A stretch of 64,000 bases of DNA from Cellulophaga sp. F20128 (GCF_023015805.1 NZ_JALKBA010000004.1:186001-250000), one strand, 5' to 3'; numbered from the stretch's first letter, positions 1-9,013 are shown. Made by a program: numbers and translations. The notes: generated by a model from the sequence alone, not told the origin.

Positions 1-1178
1 TATTCATCAGGAAGTTTGCTCGGATATACACCCCTATAGTTGTTTTTTTAGCGATTGGCCTAACTTTGATTCCTTATTTTTTTGTAACAGAATATGTGTT
101 CCGAGATTGGTTGTATAGAGCTTTAATTTTCTTGGTGATATCATGTCCTTGTGCCTTGGTTATTTCCATTCCCTTGGGTTATTTTGGTGGTTTGGGGGCA
201 GCCTCTAAAAACGGAATTTTATTCAAAGGTGCTTCATTTTTGGAGGCGATGAACAAAATAAACACCTTAGTACTAGATAAGACGGGTACGGTGACTAAAG
301 GTGTGTTCAAAATCACAAAAATTAAAGCAATTTATGGGAATGAGAAAGAATTTATGAAGTATCTTATAGCTATAGAAGAACAGTCTACACACCCTATTGC
401 TAAAGCTATTTTGGAATATACAAGTGAAGGAATAGACTTTAAAGCTACCGAAGTATCGGAACTAGCCGGAAAAGGATTAAAAGGCACTGTAAATGGAAAA
501 CTAGTTTTAGCAGGCAATAAAGTCTTCATGACCTCCAATAATATAAAGATTTTAGAAGAAGTTGATAGTATTGTTGAATCTATGGTATTAGTAGCTATAG
601 ACAATGTTTTTGCTGGTTATGTTGTTCTGGCAGATGAATTAAAGGACGATGCAATAGCCACGATTAACGCTTTGCATAAAATTGGGGTTAAAAATATAGT
701 GATGCTTTCTGGTGATAAGGATTCCATTACTCAAAAAGTGGCATCCCAATTACATATTAAAAATGCCAAAGGTGGATTGTTACCTGAAGATAAACTAAGA
801 GAGGTTGAAATATTAAAACAAAACCCTGAAAACAAGGTTGCTTTTATGGGTGATGGTATCAATGATGCCCCAGTTTTGGCAGCGAGTAATGTAGGCATTG
901 CTATGGGGGGATTAGGCAGTGATGTTGCTATAGAAACCGCAGATGTTATCATTCAAACAGATCAACCTTTAAAAGTGGCTACGGCAATAAAAATAAGTAG
1001 ATCTACTCGAAAAATTGTATGGCAAAATATTGCCTTAGCTTTTGGAGTGAAAGCAATTGTTTTAATTTTAGGAGCTGTCGGATTGGCTACTATGTGGGAG
1101 GCTGTATTTGCCGATGTAGGGGTGGCTCTCCTAGCTATATTAAATGCGGTTAGATTACAACGAATGCAATGGAGCTAA
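1..1178 (+). CDS. Heavy-metal-translocating P1B-type ATPase, C-terminal part (5' end outside window)
   Basis: This is an ATP-driven inner-membrane exporter of soft metal ions, probably Zn/Cd/Co-type. The reading frame is already open at position 3 and the residues before the first possible start (a TTG at 66) match the family (KFARIYTPIVV), so the gene begins upstream; 391 residues of a protein usually 650-800 long are visible. Seen in order: the metal-site CPC in SCPCALVISIP, the phosphorylation site DKTGT, the HP motif in STHPIAKAI, the hinge GDGINDAP, and two C-terminal membrane helices. The N-terminal metal-binding part is not visible, so the exact metal is inferred. A Crp/Fnr-type regulator follows 60 bp downstream on the same strand. 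The gene ends in TAA. Confidence 0.95.
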   Translation, partial: FIRKFARIYTPIVVFLAIGLTLIPYFFVTEYVFRDWLYRALIFLVISCPCALVISIPLGYFGGLGAASKNGILFKGASFLEAMNKINTLVLDKTGTVTKGVFKITKIKAIYGNEKEFMKYLIAIEEQSTHPIAKAILEYTSEGIDFKATEVSELAGKGLKGTVNGKLVLAGNKVFMTSNNIKILEEVDSIVESMVLVAIDNVFAGYVVLADELKDDAIATINALHKIGVKNIVMLSGDKDSITQKVASQLHIKNAKGGLLPEDKLREVEILKQNPENKVAFMGDGINDAPVLAASNVGIAMGGLGSDVAIETADVIIQTDQPLKVATAIKISRSTRKIVWQNIALAFGVKAIVLILGAVGLATMWEAVFADVGVALLAILNAVRLQRMQWS

Positions 1179-1226
1179 CTACAATGGCTGTTTCGCTTTT
1201 AAGTGGGTTTGAAATAACTTTTATAG

Positions 1227-1234
1227 TATCTTTG
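1227..1234 (+). promoter_or_regulatory. -7 element (TATCTTTG) just before the Crp/Fnr gene
   Basis: TATCTTTG matches the Bacteroidota TAnnTTTG box. It lies only 4 bp before the ATG at 1239, so a transcript starting from it would be nearly leaderless. No TTTG -33 element sits at the usual 19-21 bp distance, which lowers confidence. Confidence 0.4.
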
Positions 1235-1238
1235 AGTT

Positions 1239-1832
1239 ATGCTGCAAAATTTCAAAACATATCTAATTGACAATATGGGGGTTGATGAGGCTGCTTATCA
1301 GCAAATACACCCATCTATTAAATCAATTTCTGTAAACAAAAATCAACAATTGTTGCAAGCAGGGGATATTTGTAAATATACATTTTTTGTTGAAAAAGGG
1401 ATATTGCGATTGTTTGGTTTGGATGAAGCCGGAAAAGAAAACATACTACAATTTGGAACGGAAAACTGGCTCGTAAGTGATCGTGATAGTGTTTATTTTA
1501 AAGAACCATCAAACTATTATATTGACGCTTTAGAAGATGCTGTGGTGGTTCTGTTGGATGAAGAATTTATTGAATCACTAGCTAGGGTAACACCGTCCTT
1601 TCGGAAAAAGAATGAAAAATTATTACACAATCATATTCGACATTTAAACAAAAGGATCCATTTGCTTTTAGGGGCTTCTGCAAAAAAACGGTATTTAGAG
1701 TTTATAAAAATGTATCCTGATGTGATGTTGCGTGTACCACAATGGATGATTGCTTCCTATCTTGGAATTACCCCAGAGAGCTTAAGCCGTATCCGAAAGG
1801 ATCTGGCCAAGGAAAATTTTGCGCCCTATTAA
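1239..1832 (+). CDS. Crp/Fnr family transcriptional regulator
   Basis: A 197-residue cytoplasmic regulator with an N-terminal cyclic-nucleotide-binding-type beta-barrel (about residues 25-120; LLQAGDICKYTFFVEKGILR is characteristic of flavobacterial Crp-like proteins) and a C-terminal winged helix with the recognition-helix segment SYLGITPESLSRIRKDL. It has no cysteine set for an FNR-type [4Fe-4S] cluster, so the effector is unknown. It follows the metal ATPase on the same strand and overlaps the stop of the convergent TMEM175-like gene by 4 bp. The length with the ATG at 1239 is normal for the group. The next in-frame ATG at 1275 would remove part of the first helix, but the promoter-like box 4 bp upstream keeps that alternative open. 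Confidence 0.9.
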   Translation: MLQNFKTYLIDNMGVDEAAYQQIHPSIKSISVNKNQQLLQAGDICKYTFFVEKGILRLFGLDEAGKENILQFGTENWLVSDRDSVYFKEPSNYYIDALEDAVVVLLDEEFIESLARVTPSFRKKNEKLLHNHIRHLNKRIHLLLGASAKKRYLEFIKMYPDVMLRVPQWMIASYLGITPESLSRIRKDLAKENFAPY

Positions 1833-2404
1833 TTAGTTATTGCAGATTCTATTTTTTTACTGGGAATCAACCATAAGATGGCAACAAGAGCAAAACAGCC
1901 AATTGCAATCCAAGTATTAACGTACGCAAGAGGCAAGGAGGCTAAATATATCAATATAGAGGCATATTCCTTCAGGCCATTTTTTGTTATTTTTCGCAAT
2001 GGAAAGTTTTCATCGTGGTTTTTGATAAGACAAACTTCTAAAATAGCATAGGCAATGGCGCTTCCTAAAAGGACAGTCCCATATAGCGCTACAGGTAAGG
2101 CTGACTCATAGTTTTCACCTACCCAGCTGGTTGCAAATGGCACCAATGACAACCAAAACAACAAATGTAAATTTGCCCATAAAATAGTCCCATTTACCTT
2201 TTGCGTAACCTGTAGTAAGTGGTGGTGATTGTTCCAGTAAATTCCAATATAAATAAAACTCAACAAATAACTTACAAACACAGGAGCAACAGATAATAAC
2301 CCTTCTAGGGTCGTTTCTTCGGGAGCTCCCATTTCTAAGACCATAATGGTAATTACAATGGCTAATACACCGTCACTAAAAGCTTCTAATCTTCCTGTTT
2401 TCAT
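1829..2404 (-). CDS. TMEM175/DUF1211 family membrane protein
   Basis: A 191-residue inner-membrane protein with about six helices. The N-terminal RLEAFSDGVLAIVITIMVLE carries the FSDG...A...T pattern that lines the pore in TMEM175-type potassium channels. Bacterial members are half-size and form tetramers, so a leak potassium channel is the best guess, though transport has been shown for only a few members. It begins 4 bp after the upstream pirin gene and is probably the last gene of the GNAT-pirin-pirin-pirin operon. Its stop overlaps the stop of the Crp gene. Confidence 0.85.
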   Translation of the reverse strand: MKTGRLEAFSDGVLAIVITIMVLEMGAPEETTLEGLLSVAPVFVSYLLSFIYIGIYWNNHHHLLQVTQKVNGTILWANLHLLFWLSLVPFATSWVGENYESALPVALYGTVLLGSAIAYAILEVCLIKNHDENFPLRKITKNGLKEYASILIYLASLPLAYVNTWIAIGCFALVAILWLIPSKKIESAITN

Positions 2405-2408
2405 ACTA

Positions 2409-3299
2409 TTAGTTTTTTTTTGTTGGTTTTACTTCTGGTAAAGGAACAAAATCTGTTTCTCCAGGTACTTTTGGAAATTTTTGATTTTTCCAATCTGTTT
2501 TTGCTTGTTCTATTTTTTCTTTGCTTGAGGAAACAAAGTTCCAATGGATAAAACGTTCTTCAGGAAAAGGATCGCCTCCAAAAATATATACGGTAGTGTT
2601 TTTATTCATTTCAAAGGCGCATAAATTGCTTTCCTTGGCAACCAAAATTTGTTTAGGTCCATAACTGTGTCCATCATTGGTAATACTTCCTTCTAAGATA
2701 TACAAAGCACTTTCTCCAAACAAATGTTGGCTTATATCCATAGATTGTTTGTGTGTACTTTTTAATTCTATAAAAAATAAATTACTGTGCACAGGTACGG
2801 GTGATTGTTTTCCAAAGGCTTCACCAGCAATTAGTTTAATAGATACGCCATGTTCCTTCCAATGTGGAAGGTTTTCCTTGTTGATATGAAAAAAACTGGG
2901 CGTTATAGCCTCTAGTTCTTTGGGTAATGCAATCCATATTTGAAGTCCGTGTATGGTTTTATTTTTATTCCTCAAATAAACAGGTGTGCGTTCAGAATGT
3001 ACCACCCCTTTGCCTGCGGTCATCCAATTTACAGCGCCAGGTTTTATTTCCATTTCAGTGCCCAAACTATCTCTATGCATTATGCTACCCTCAAATAAAA
3101 AGGTTAGGGTAGATAAGCCGATATGTGGATGGGGAGGAACATCTAAATTTTCAGTTTCGTTTAAAGTGGCTGGGCCCATATGATCAATAAAAACAAAAGG
3201 ACCTACAGCCCTTTTTTGCCGAAATGGCAATAGACGACCCACCATAAAGTTGCCAATACTAGCAGCCCGTTCTTCAATTATTAATAGGGTATTGGACAT
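2409..3299 (-). CDS. Pirin family protein (first of three)
   Basis: A 296-residue bicupin of the pirin family. The N-terminal cupin keeps the metal ligands: PHPHIGLSTLT supplies two His, GKGVVHSE supplies the third His and the Glu. Some pirins bind Fe and have quercetin 2,3-dioxygenase activity or act as redox-sensing partners; the substrate here cannot be read. It shares only the core motifs with the two pirins upstream in the same operon, so these are old paralogues rather than a recent triplication. 33 bp separate it from the next pirin upstream and 4 bp from the TMEM175-like gene downstream. Confidence 0.92.
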   Translation of the reverse strand: MSNTLLIIEERAASIGNFMVGRLLPFRQKRAVGPFVFIDHMGPATLNETENLDVPPHPHIGLSTLTFLFEGSIMHRDSLGTEMEIKPGAVNWMTAGKGVVHSERTPVYLRNKNKTIHGLQIWIALPKELEAITPSFFHINKENLPHWKEHGVSIKLIAGEAFGKQSPVPVHSNLFFIELKSTHKQSMDISQHLFGESALYILEGSITNDGHSYGPKQILVAKESNLCAFEMNKNTTVYIFGGDPFPEERFIHWNFVSSSKEKIEQAKTDWKNQKFPKVPGETDFVPLPEVKPTKKN

Positions 3300-3332
3300 T
3301 TGTTTAAAGTTTAAGTTATACCATCTAATTTA

Positions 3333-4046
3333 CTAAAATTCCATTGGAACTTCCATAAGTAAAATTTCACTGTCTGCACTTGCTTTTAAAGAAATGCTAT
3401 CTGTTTCCCAAATACCAAAACCATCGCGCTTATTTAATTTTTGACCTTCAATTTCAATAGAGCCCTCCAGAATGAAGGCATATATTCCATTCCCTTTTTT
3501 ATGTAGCGAATAGTTGGTTACAGTTTTACTTGTAAATTCTCCCAAATGAAACCAAGCATCTTGATAAATCCAAACGCCGACATCATTCTTGTTGGGTGAT
3601 AAAATTTGGTACAATTGGTTTTCTTTATACAATTCTACCATTGAAATTTGACCGTAGCGCGGTGTTACATTTTCTGTATTAGGAACTACCCAAATCTGTA
3701 AAAACTGTACTTCCTGATCCCTGTTTTTATTATATTCACTATGGGTTACTCCCGTACCAGCACTCATAACTTGTATATCACCTTCTTTAATAATAGTAGC
3801 GTTTCCCATATCATCTTGGTGCTGTAAATCGCCTTTTAGTGGAATAGAAATTATTTCCATATTGCGATGTGGGTGTGCGCCAAATCCTCTGCCTTCACTT
3901 ACGGTATCATCATTTAATACGCGTAATGCACCAAAATGCATACGCTCTGGATCATAATAATTAGCGAAGCTAAAAGAATGGAAAGAGTTTAACCAACCGT
4001 GATTTGCTTGTCCTCTTGTGTTTGCTTTATGTAGTATTGTTTTCAT
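3333..4046 (-). CDS. Pirin family protein (second of three, YhhW-like)
   Basis: A 237-residue pirin, the size of E. coli YhhW. The opening GWLNSFHSFSFANYYDPERMHFGALRV split across two lines of thought (GWLNSFHSFSF, then YYDPERMHFGALRV) is typical of the YhhW group, whose E. coli member has quercetin 2,3-dioxygenase activity. Metal ligands of the N-terminal cupin are present in AHPHRNMEI and AGTGVTHSEYN. It lies 11 bp after the third pirin in the operon and 33 bp before the first. The natural substrate is unknown. Confidence 0.92.
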   Translation of the reverse strand: MKTILHKANTRGQANHGWLNSFHSFSFANYYDPERMHFGALRVLNDDTVSEGRGFGAHPHRNMEIISIPLKGDLQHQDDMGNATIIKEGDIQVMSAGTGVTHSEYNKNRDQEVQFLQIWVVPNTENVTPRYGQISMVELYKENQLYQILSPNKNDVGVWIYQDAWFHLGEFTSKTVTNYSLHKKGNGIYAFILEGSIEIEGQKLNKRDGFGIWETDSISLKASADSEILLMEVPMEF

Positions 4047-4057
4047 AGTTCTATTTT

Positions 4058-4936
4058 TTAATCTTCTAAATAGCCAAATTTCCCCATATTAAAATCGTTT
4101 ATGGCTTGTACTAATTCCTCTCTTGTATTCATCACAAAAGGCCCTTGTGCCGCAATAGGTTCGTTTATTGGTTCTCCACTTAGCACTAAAACTGTGGAAT
4201 TTTCAATGGCTTTAATTGTAAATTCTTCGCCTTTATTTTCTAGTAAAACCAAATGATCTGTAGGTACTTTTTCATGGTCATTTACAAGGATGCTCCCTTC
4301 TATTACGAGAAGAGCCGTATTGTATTCAGCAGGAAACGAAAAATGGGCAGTTTTGTCCTTTCCAAGTTTTACATTGTACATGTGTAAGGGTGTAAATGTA
4401 CTCGCAGATCCAGCGGTACCTTTATAGTTTCCGGCTATAACTTCAACAACCCCTGCTTCATCATCTAGGGTGTGTTTGTTAATTTGTTCCTTAGAGAAAC
4501 CTTGGTATTTGGGGCTACTCATTTTGTCTTTGGCGGGTAGATTAACCCACAATTGTACCATTTGAAAATCTCCTCCTGCTTTACTAAATTCTTCTTCATG
4601 ATATTCTTTATGCAATACCCCAGATGCAGCTGTCATCCATTGAACACCGCCTTCACCAATTACCCCGCCACCGCCACTACTGTCGTGGTGAGCTACTTTG
4701 CCTTTGTAGGCAACTGTTACGGTTTCAAAACCTCTATGAGGGTGGACACCTACACCTTTGGGTTCTTCTGACGGAGGGAAATAAAATTTGGAATTATAGT
4801 CCAACATTATAAAAGGACTCATACGTTCCATATCTAACCGAAACCCACTGGGTATAAAATTGTGTACTCGAAATCCGTCTCCAACAAAATGTGGCGCTCT
4901 TGGTGCCGCTACCAATTCAACTTTTTTTGTACTCAT
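4058..4936 (-). CDS. Pirin family protein (third of three)
   Basis: A 292-residue pirin with both cupin halves. Metal ligands are in VHPHRGFETVT and AASGVLHKEYH, and a glycine-rich stretch (SSGGGGVIGEGG) lies between them. Its start codon overlaps the stop of the GNAT gene (TAATG, 1 bp shared), which points to translational coupling, so it is the first pirin of the operon. Three divergent pirins in a row suggest distinct substrates or hetero-assembly, but nothing in the sequence decides this. Confidence 0.92.
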   Translation of the reverse strand: MSTKKVELVAAPRAPHFVGDGFRVHNFIPSGFRLDMERMSPFIMLDYNSKFYFPPSEEPKGVGVHPHRGFETVTVAYKGKVAHHDSSGGGGVIGEGGVQWMTAASGVLHKEYHEEEFSKAGGDFQMVQLWVNLPAKDKMSSPKYQGFSKEQINKHTLDDEAGVVEVIAGNYKGTAGSASTFTPLHMYNVKLGKDKTAHFSFPAEYNTALLVIEGSILVNDHEKVPTDHLVLLENKGEEFTIKAIENSTVLVLSGEPINEPIAAQGPFVMNTREELVQAINDFNMGKFGYLED

Positions 4937-5232
4937 TACTTTAAATTTTTATTGTGAAAAATTGAGTTTTCCTGATATTGAGGATGTTTATCTATATAGG
5001 CCTTTATAAAAGGACAATAGGGTTTAACATTTAAGTGGTTGTCTAAGGCATAGTCCAATACAGCTTTGGCCATAAAAGAACCAATCCCTTTTCCGGAAAG
5101 TTCTTTGGGAACCTCTGTGTGCGTATAAGAAATAATGCTACCTGCAAGTTTATACTCAGCAAAAGCAATGAATCCATTGCTATGCACTTCAAACCTTTTT
5201 TTATCAGTGTTATTATAAATTTTATAATCCAT
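4936..5232 (-). CDS. Small GNAT-type N-acetyltransferase
   Basis: A 98-residue protein of the short GNAT group (YjdJ/Gtn-like). The acetyl-CoA loop is in VPKELSGKGIGSFMAKAVLDYA, followed by LNVKPYCPFIKAYIDKHPQY, where Cys and the KPYCPF...Y pattern are diagnostic of this subfamily. It is the first gene of the minus-strand pirin operon; a good -7 box lies 18 bp upstream. The acceptor of the acetyl group is not known for the subfamily. Confidence 0.88.
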   Translation of the reverse strand: MDYKIYNNTDKKRFEVHSNGFIAFAEYKLAGSIISYTHTEVPKELSGKGIGSFMAKAVLDYALDNHLNVKPYCPFIKAYIDKHPQYQENSIFHNKNLK

Positions 5233-5249
5233 AAGGCTTCTGTTTTTAA

Positions 5250-5257
5250 CAAAGATA
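5250..5257 (-). promoter_or_regulatory. -7 promoter element for the GNAT-pirin operon
   Basis: On the minus strand the sequence reads TATCTTTG, a full TAnnTTTG match, 18 bp before the GNAT start codon. This gives a short leader of roughly 10 nt. No clear -33 TTTG was seen. Confidence 0.6.
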
Positions 5258-5350
5258 AATTACAAAAATGCAGTGCGCATTGATGTATGATAAGAAAGCT
5301 AAAAATAGAAGCTCCTATAATTTATAGTTTCTATAACAGAAAGTTATCCG

Positions 5351-5358
5351 TATTTTTG
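5351..5358 (+). promoter_or_regulatory. -7 promoter element for the EamA transporter
   Basis: TATTTTTG fits TAnnTTTG. Transcription would begin near 5365, downstream of the more distal in-frame start at 5287, so it supports the ATG at 5386 as the real start. Confidence 0.55.
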
Positions 5359-5385
5359 CCCCAGTATAAAATTGGAAATAGTTTC

Positions 5386-6324
5386 ATGGGTAAATCTTCA
5401 AATACAACACTGGTTGTACTCGCTTTTTTTTCTATTTATGTAATATGGGGATCTACCTATTTATTAAATAAAATTGCGGTAGCAGAACTACCACCATTTA
5501 TGTTAGCTTCAATACGTTTTATTACCGCAGGGGTTTTAATATTTTGTATATGTAAGGTGATGAAACTAAGTATAGCAATTACTAAAAAACAGTTGATTAA
5601 TACTATAATAGCGGGTTTTCTATTCCTTGCTTTTGGCAATGGCGTAGTGGTATGGGCGTTAAAGTATGTGGATAGTGGTTTTGCAGCATTAGAGATATCA
5701 GCTCAACCTTTGGTTGTATTATTGTTAATGCTTATTCTCCAAGGAAAAAAAATACAACCCATGTCTATCGTAGGAGTTATCTTAGGAGTCATTGGAATTT
5801 ATTTGTTGGTGAGTCAAAAGGAAATTGTAAGTCAGGAAAATTCTATTCTAGGAATGGTTATGATATTTGTGTGTATGATTAGTTGGGGTTATGGCAGTTT
5901 ATTTGTCTCAAAGGCCGATTTACCATCCAACTATTTTGTGAATACGGGGTATCAAATGATTAGTGGGGGCCTTTTGCTTCTAATAGCTAGTATGCTCTTT
6001 GGAGAGTCGTGGTCTTCACCTGCTGTATGGAGTAGTGGGGTACAAATTTCAATGGTTTTATTAATTGTTTTTGGGAGTATTATTGCTTTTACTTCTTTTA
6101 ATTATTTATTAAAAATTGTGTCACCAGAAAAAGTTGCCACCTCTACCTATGTCAATCCTATTATAGCCTTGGTTTTAGGTTGGTACTTCTTAGAAGAGCA
6201 GATCACCTTACAGTCTGTAATTGCTGCCGGTATTCTTTTAACGGGTGTTTATTTTATAAATACCAAGAAAAAAATGGTGATTTTTTCTAGATTTTCAAGT
6301 AAAATTGGACAAAAGTCATCATAA
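5386..6324 (+). CDS. EamA/DMT superfamily transporter
   Basis: An inner-membrane carrier of 312 residues with ten predicted helices and two EamA repeats. The first repeat opens with FFSIYVIWGSTYLLNKIAV and SIRFITAG, the second with ISWGYGSLFVSKADLP; LGWYFLEEQI near the end is typical of the family. Members export amino acids or other metabolites; the substrate cannot be read. The frame is open back to 5287, but the extra 33 residues are not family-like and a promoter box sits between the two starts, so the ATG at 5386 is preferred. It is divergent from the GNAT operon. Confidence 0.9.
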   Translation: MGKSSNTTLVVLAFFSIYVIWGSTYLLNKIAVAELPPFMLASIRFITAGVLIFCICKVMKLSIAITKKQLINTIIAGFLFLAFGNGVVVWALKYVDSGFAALEISAQPLVVLLLMLILQGKKIQPMSIVGVILGVIGIYLLVSQKEIVSQENSILGMVMIFVCMISWGYGSLFVSKADLPSNYFVNTGYQMISGGLLLLIASMLFGESWSSPAVWSSGVQISMVLLIVFGSIIAFTSFNYLLKIVSPEKVATSTYVNPIIALVLGWYFLEEQITLQSVIAAGILLTGVYFINTKKKMVIFSRFSSKIGQKSS

Positions 6325-6399
6325 ATAAGATGAATGTTGAAATTTTAAAAATAATTACAGTTTTTTATTATTTATACGTTTAAAATCTAGTAAAGGCCT

Positions 6400-6407
6400 T
6401 ATTTTTG
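6400..6407 (+). promoter_or_regulatory. -7 promoter element for the SSL2-type helicase
   Basis: TATTTTTG fits TAnnTTTG and is followed by GCAGCC. It lies 14 bp before the ATG at 6421, giving a leader of only a few bases. Starts at 6430 or 6433 (two further in-frame ATGs) are therefore possible. Confidence 0.55.
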
Positions 6408-6420
6408 CAGCCTACAAGAA

Positions 6421-7983
6421 ATGGATATTATGATGAAGGTTGCTTTCGAATTACAAGAAAAAAAGACGGATAAAGAGCTTTATAGTTATCAAAAAGGGGC
6501 TTTAAATGAAATTTTCGAACGATTTGAAACTGCTCCAGACGACCATCACTTATTGTATCAATTACCAACCGGAGGTGGAAAAACTGTTATTTTTTCTGAG
6601 ATAGTAAGACAGTATCTTAAACACCATCAAAAAAAGGTGCTTATTATGACGCACCGAGTAGAACTTTGTAATCAGACGTCTAAAATGCTTACCAGCTTTG
6701 GAGTCATTAGCAAAGTTATCAATAGTACCGCTAATTTAGATGACCAGGAACGCTACAGTTGTTTTGTGGCTATGGTAGAAACCTTAAACAATCGTTTGAA
6801 TGACGATATGTTGGATATTTCGGATATTGGATTGGTTATTATTGATGAAGCACACTACAACTCCTTTACAAAACTTTTTAAATTCTTTGATAAATCCTTC
6901 GTATTAGGGGTTACAGCTACTCCCTTGAGTTCTAACAAGAACTTACCAATGAAAGATAATTACGACGAATTAATTGCTGGTGAAAGTATTGGTTCCCTTA
7001 TTGAAAACGAATTTTTAGCTCGTGCAGAAGTGTACCAATACAATATGGGATTAACATCCTTAGAAATTGGGTCTAATGGGGATTATACGGTAAAATCTTC
7101 CGAAGATTTATATTCTAGTTCTGCTATGCTAGATAAATTATTGGAAGCTTATAAAATGAATTCTTTACACAAAAAGACTTTAATTTTCAATAATGGTATT
7201 AATACCTCTATTCAGGTATATCATACGTTTAAGGATGCTGGTTTTTCAGTAATGCACTTGGATAATACAGCGACCAAGAAGCAACGAAAACAAATATTAA
7301 AATGGTTTAAAGAAACGCCAGACGCTATATTGACATCTGTTAGTATTTTAACTACTGGTTTTGATGAGCCAACCATAGACACTATTATATTAAACAGAGC
7401 AACAAAGTCCTTAACCTTGTATTATCAAATGATAGGGCGTGGGTCTCGTATTTTAAATAACAAATCTAAATTTACAGTAATAGATTTAGGGAATAACTAT
7501 CATAGGTTTGGACCTTGGGGAGCAGATTTAGATTGGCAAACCATCTTTAGTAACCCTAATTTCTATATGGATCGTTTACAGAACGACGAAGATATAGAAA
7601 GTACCTTTAGGCATGAGATGCCAGAAGAACTCCGTAAAGAGTTTGAAAAATCTGAAGAAGTTTATTTTGACATTAAAGCAACCTATACCGATGCAGTTTC
7701 TGGTGGAGAATCATCAAAGGTTGTTTTGGAACGCTCCATTGAGCAACATGCTAAAATATGTATCGAAAATAGTGAAGATGTTTATGATGCCTTAGCATTG
7801 GCTAAACTGTTAGATGATGATATTGATCACCGTATTCAAATGTATGCCAAGTGTATTAGCAGAAGTACCTTTAATTTTCTAAGTTGGTTAAAGGACGATT
7901 ATAAAAAGAGGCTGATGACGTATTTGCGTGAAAATTTTGACGAAGATTTTGAAAAAATCCACGGGTACCCACCAGAAGAGTAA
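6421..7983 (+). CDS. DEAD/DEAH-type superfamily 2 helicase (SSL2/RadD-like)
   Basis: A 520-residue superfamily 2 ATPase. Motif Q/I region: YQKGALNEIF and LPTGGGKTVIFSEI (Walker A). Motif II is IIDEAHYNSF (DEAH), motif III GVTATPL, and the second RecA domain ends with TTGFDEPTIDTIILNRATKS and YQMIGRGSRI (motif VI). The layout resembles SSL2/RadD-type DNA helicases used in repair, but the roughly 130 C-terminal residues show no domain I can name. It appears monocistronic, with its own promoter and a hairpin after the stop. Confidence 0.9.
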   Translation: MDIMMKVAFELQEKKTDKELYSYQKGALNEIFERFETAPDDHHLLYQLPTGGGKTVIFSEIVRQYLKHHQKKVLIMTHRVELCNQTSKMLTSFGVISKVINSTANLDDQERYSCFVAMVETLNNRLNDDMLDISDIGLVIIDEAHYNSFTKLFKFFDKSFVLGVTATPLSSNKNLPMKDNYDELIAGESIGSLIENEFLARAEVYQYNMGLTSLEIGSNGDYTVKSSEDLYSSSAMLDKLLEAYKMNSLHKKTLIFNNGINTSIQVYHTFKDAGFSVMHLDNTATKKQRKQILKWFKETPDAILTSVSILTTGFDEPTIDTIILNRATKSLTLYYQMIGRGSRILNNKSKFTVIDLGNNYHRFGPWGADLDWQTIFSNPNFYMDRLQNDEDIESTFRHEMPEELRKEFEKSEEVYFDIKATYTDAVSGGESSKVVLERSIEQHAKICIENSEDVYDALALAKLLDDDIDHRIQMYAKCISRSTFNFLSWLKDDYKKRLMTYLRENFDEDFEKIHGYPPEE

Positions 7984-8005
7984 AATAAATAGATTTACGT
8001 TATAT

Positions 8006-8047
8006 AAAAGTACTTAGAAGCACATAACTGTTTTTAGGTACTTTTTT
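8006..8047 (+). terminator. Terminator after the SSL2-type helicase
   Basis: Arms AAAAGTACTTA and TAGGTACTTTT pair with one G-T wobble around an 18-nt loop, followed by more T residues. It sits between the convergent helicase and rlmF genes and may serve both. Confidence 0.5.
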
Positions 8048-8067
8048 CTTTTCAGGGAATAGGTTGT

Positions 8068-8922
8068 TTAAAATTTCCAAACAAGAATTCTACTTTTTTT
8101 ATGGCCTTGTGCCATTGGGACTGTAAAATAGGTCGCTTTTAATTTTGTGAGTTGTTTTTCTAGTTTCGGAAGATGTTCACTCTTAGATACCAAACTCGTA
8201 AAATAGTGAACCCTATTTTTAAAGGATACGCTTTCCTTGATCATCCGTTTTAAAAACAAGGCTTCCCCTCCATTGCACCAAAGTTCATTAGCCATTCCTC
8301 CAAAATTAAGTTCCCTATTTATAGGAATACCTAAGTTTTTCAATTTACGTATTGTTCCTTTGTTCGCTTCTGCTTCGGATGCGTGAAAAGGAGGGTTGCA
8401 CATTGTAAAACTAAAATATTCATCAGTTCTGATAATCCCTTCAAAAATGTTTGCCTTATCTCCCTGCTGTCTAATATCAATTTCAGTTTTTAACTTAACA
8501 TTGTTGCTTACATTTTGTTTTGCTGAAGCTACAGCTTGGGTATCAATATCGCAACCTACCATTTTCCAATTGTAGATCTGACTGCCTAAAATTGGGTAAA
8601 TACAATTTGCACCTACGCCAATATCTAAGCCTTTTATGGGTTTCTCTAATTGGCCTTCCTTTAAAATATCAGCGATATGATGAATATAATCTGCGCGTCC
8701 AGGAATAGGCGGACAAAGATATCCCTTGGGGATACTCCATAAATCTACCTTGTAATACCACTTTAATAGCGCTCTATTTAGTTCTAATACCGCTTGTTGA
8801 TTGGAAAAATCTAGGGTAGAGGTATTGTGATTGTTTACAAATACAAAGTTCTTCAGTAGTGGGTTGGCACTACAGAGTTCCTTAAAAGGATATGGATTGT
8901 TATGTATGTTTCTAATATGCAA
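8068..8922 (-). CDS. rlmF: 23S rRNA (adenine(1618)-N(6))-methyltransferase RlmF
   Basis: It transfers a methyl group from S-adenosylmethionine to N6 of A1618 in 23S rRNA. The 284 residues open with HIRNIHNNPYPFKELC and contain PPIPGRADYIHHIADIL, both RlmF signatures. The SAM-binding motif is LDIGVGANCIYPILG, and the N6-adenine catalytic motif is CNPPFHASEAEA. Length is normal for the family. It lies divergent from the cold-shock gene at 9014, in a stretch rich in RNA-related functions. Confidence 0.96.
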   Translation of the reverse strand: MHIRNIHNNPYPFKELCSANPLLKNFVFVNNHNTSTLDFSNQQAVLELNRALLKWYYKVDLWSIPKGYLCPPIPGRADYIHHIADILKEGQLEKPIKGLDIGVGANCIYPILGSQIYNWKMVGCDIDTQAVASAKQNVSNNVKLKTEIDIRQQGDKANIFEGIIRTDEYFSFTMCNPPFHASEAEANKGTIRKLKNLGIPINRELNFGGMANELWCNGGEALFLKRMIKESVSFKNRVHYFTSLVSKSEHLPKLEKQLTKLKATYFTVPMAQGHKKSRILVWKF

Positions 8923-9013
8923 TACACTAATTTATTGCAAATGTAAGTGGATAAATAATTACTGGCATCATATTTGAATAGTATCTAATAATTAATAAAT
9001 TAAATAGATTACA

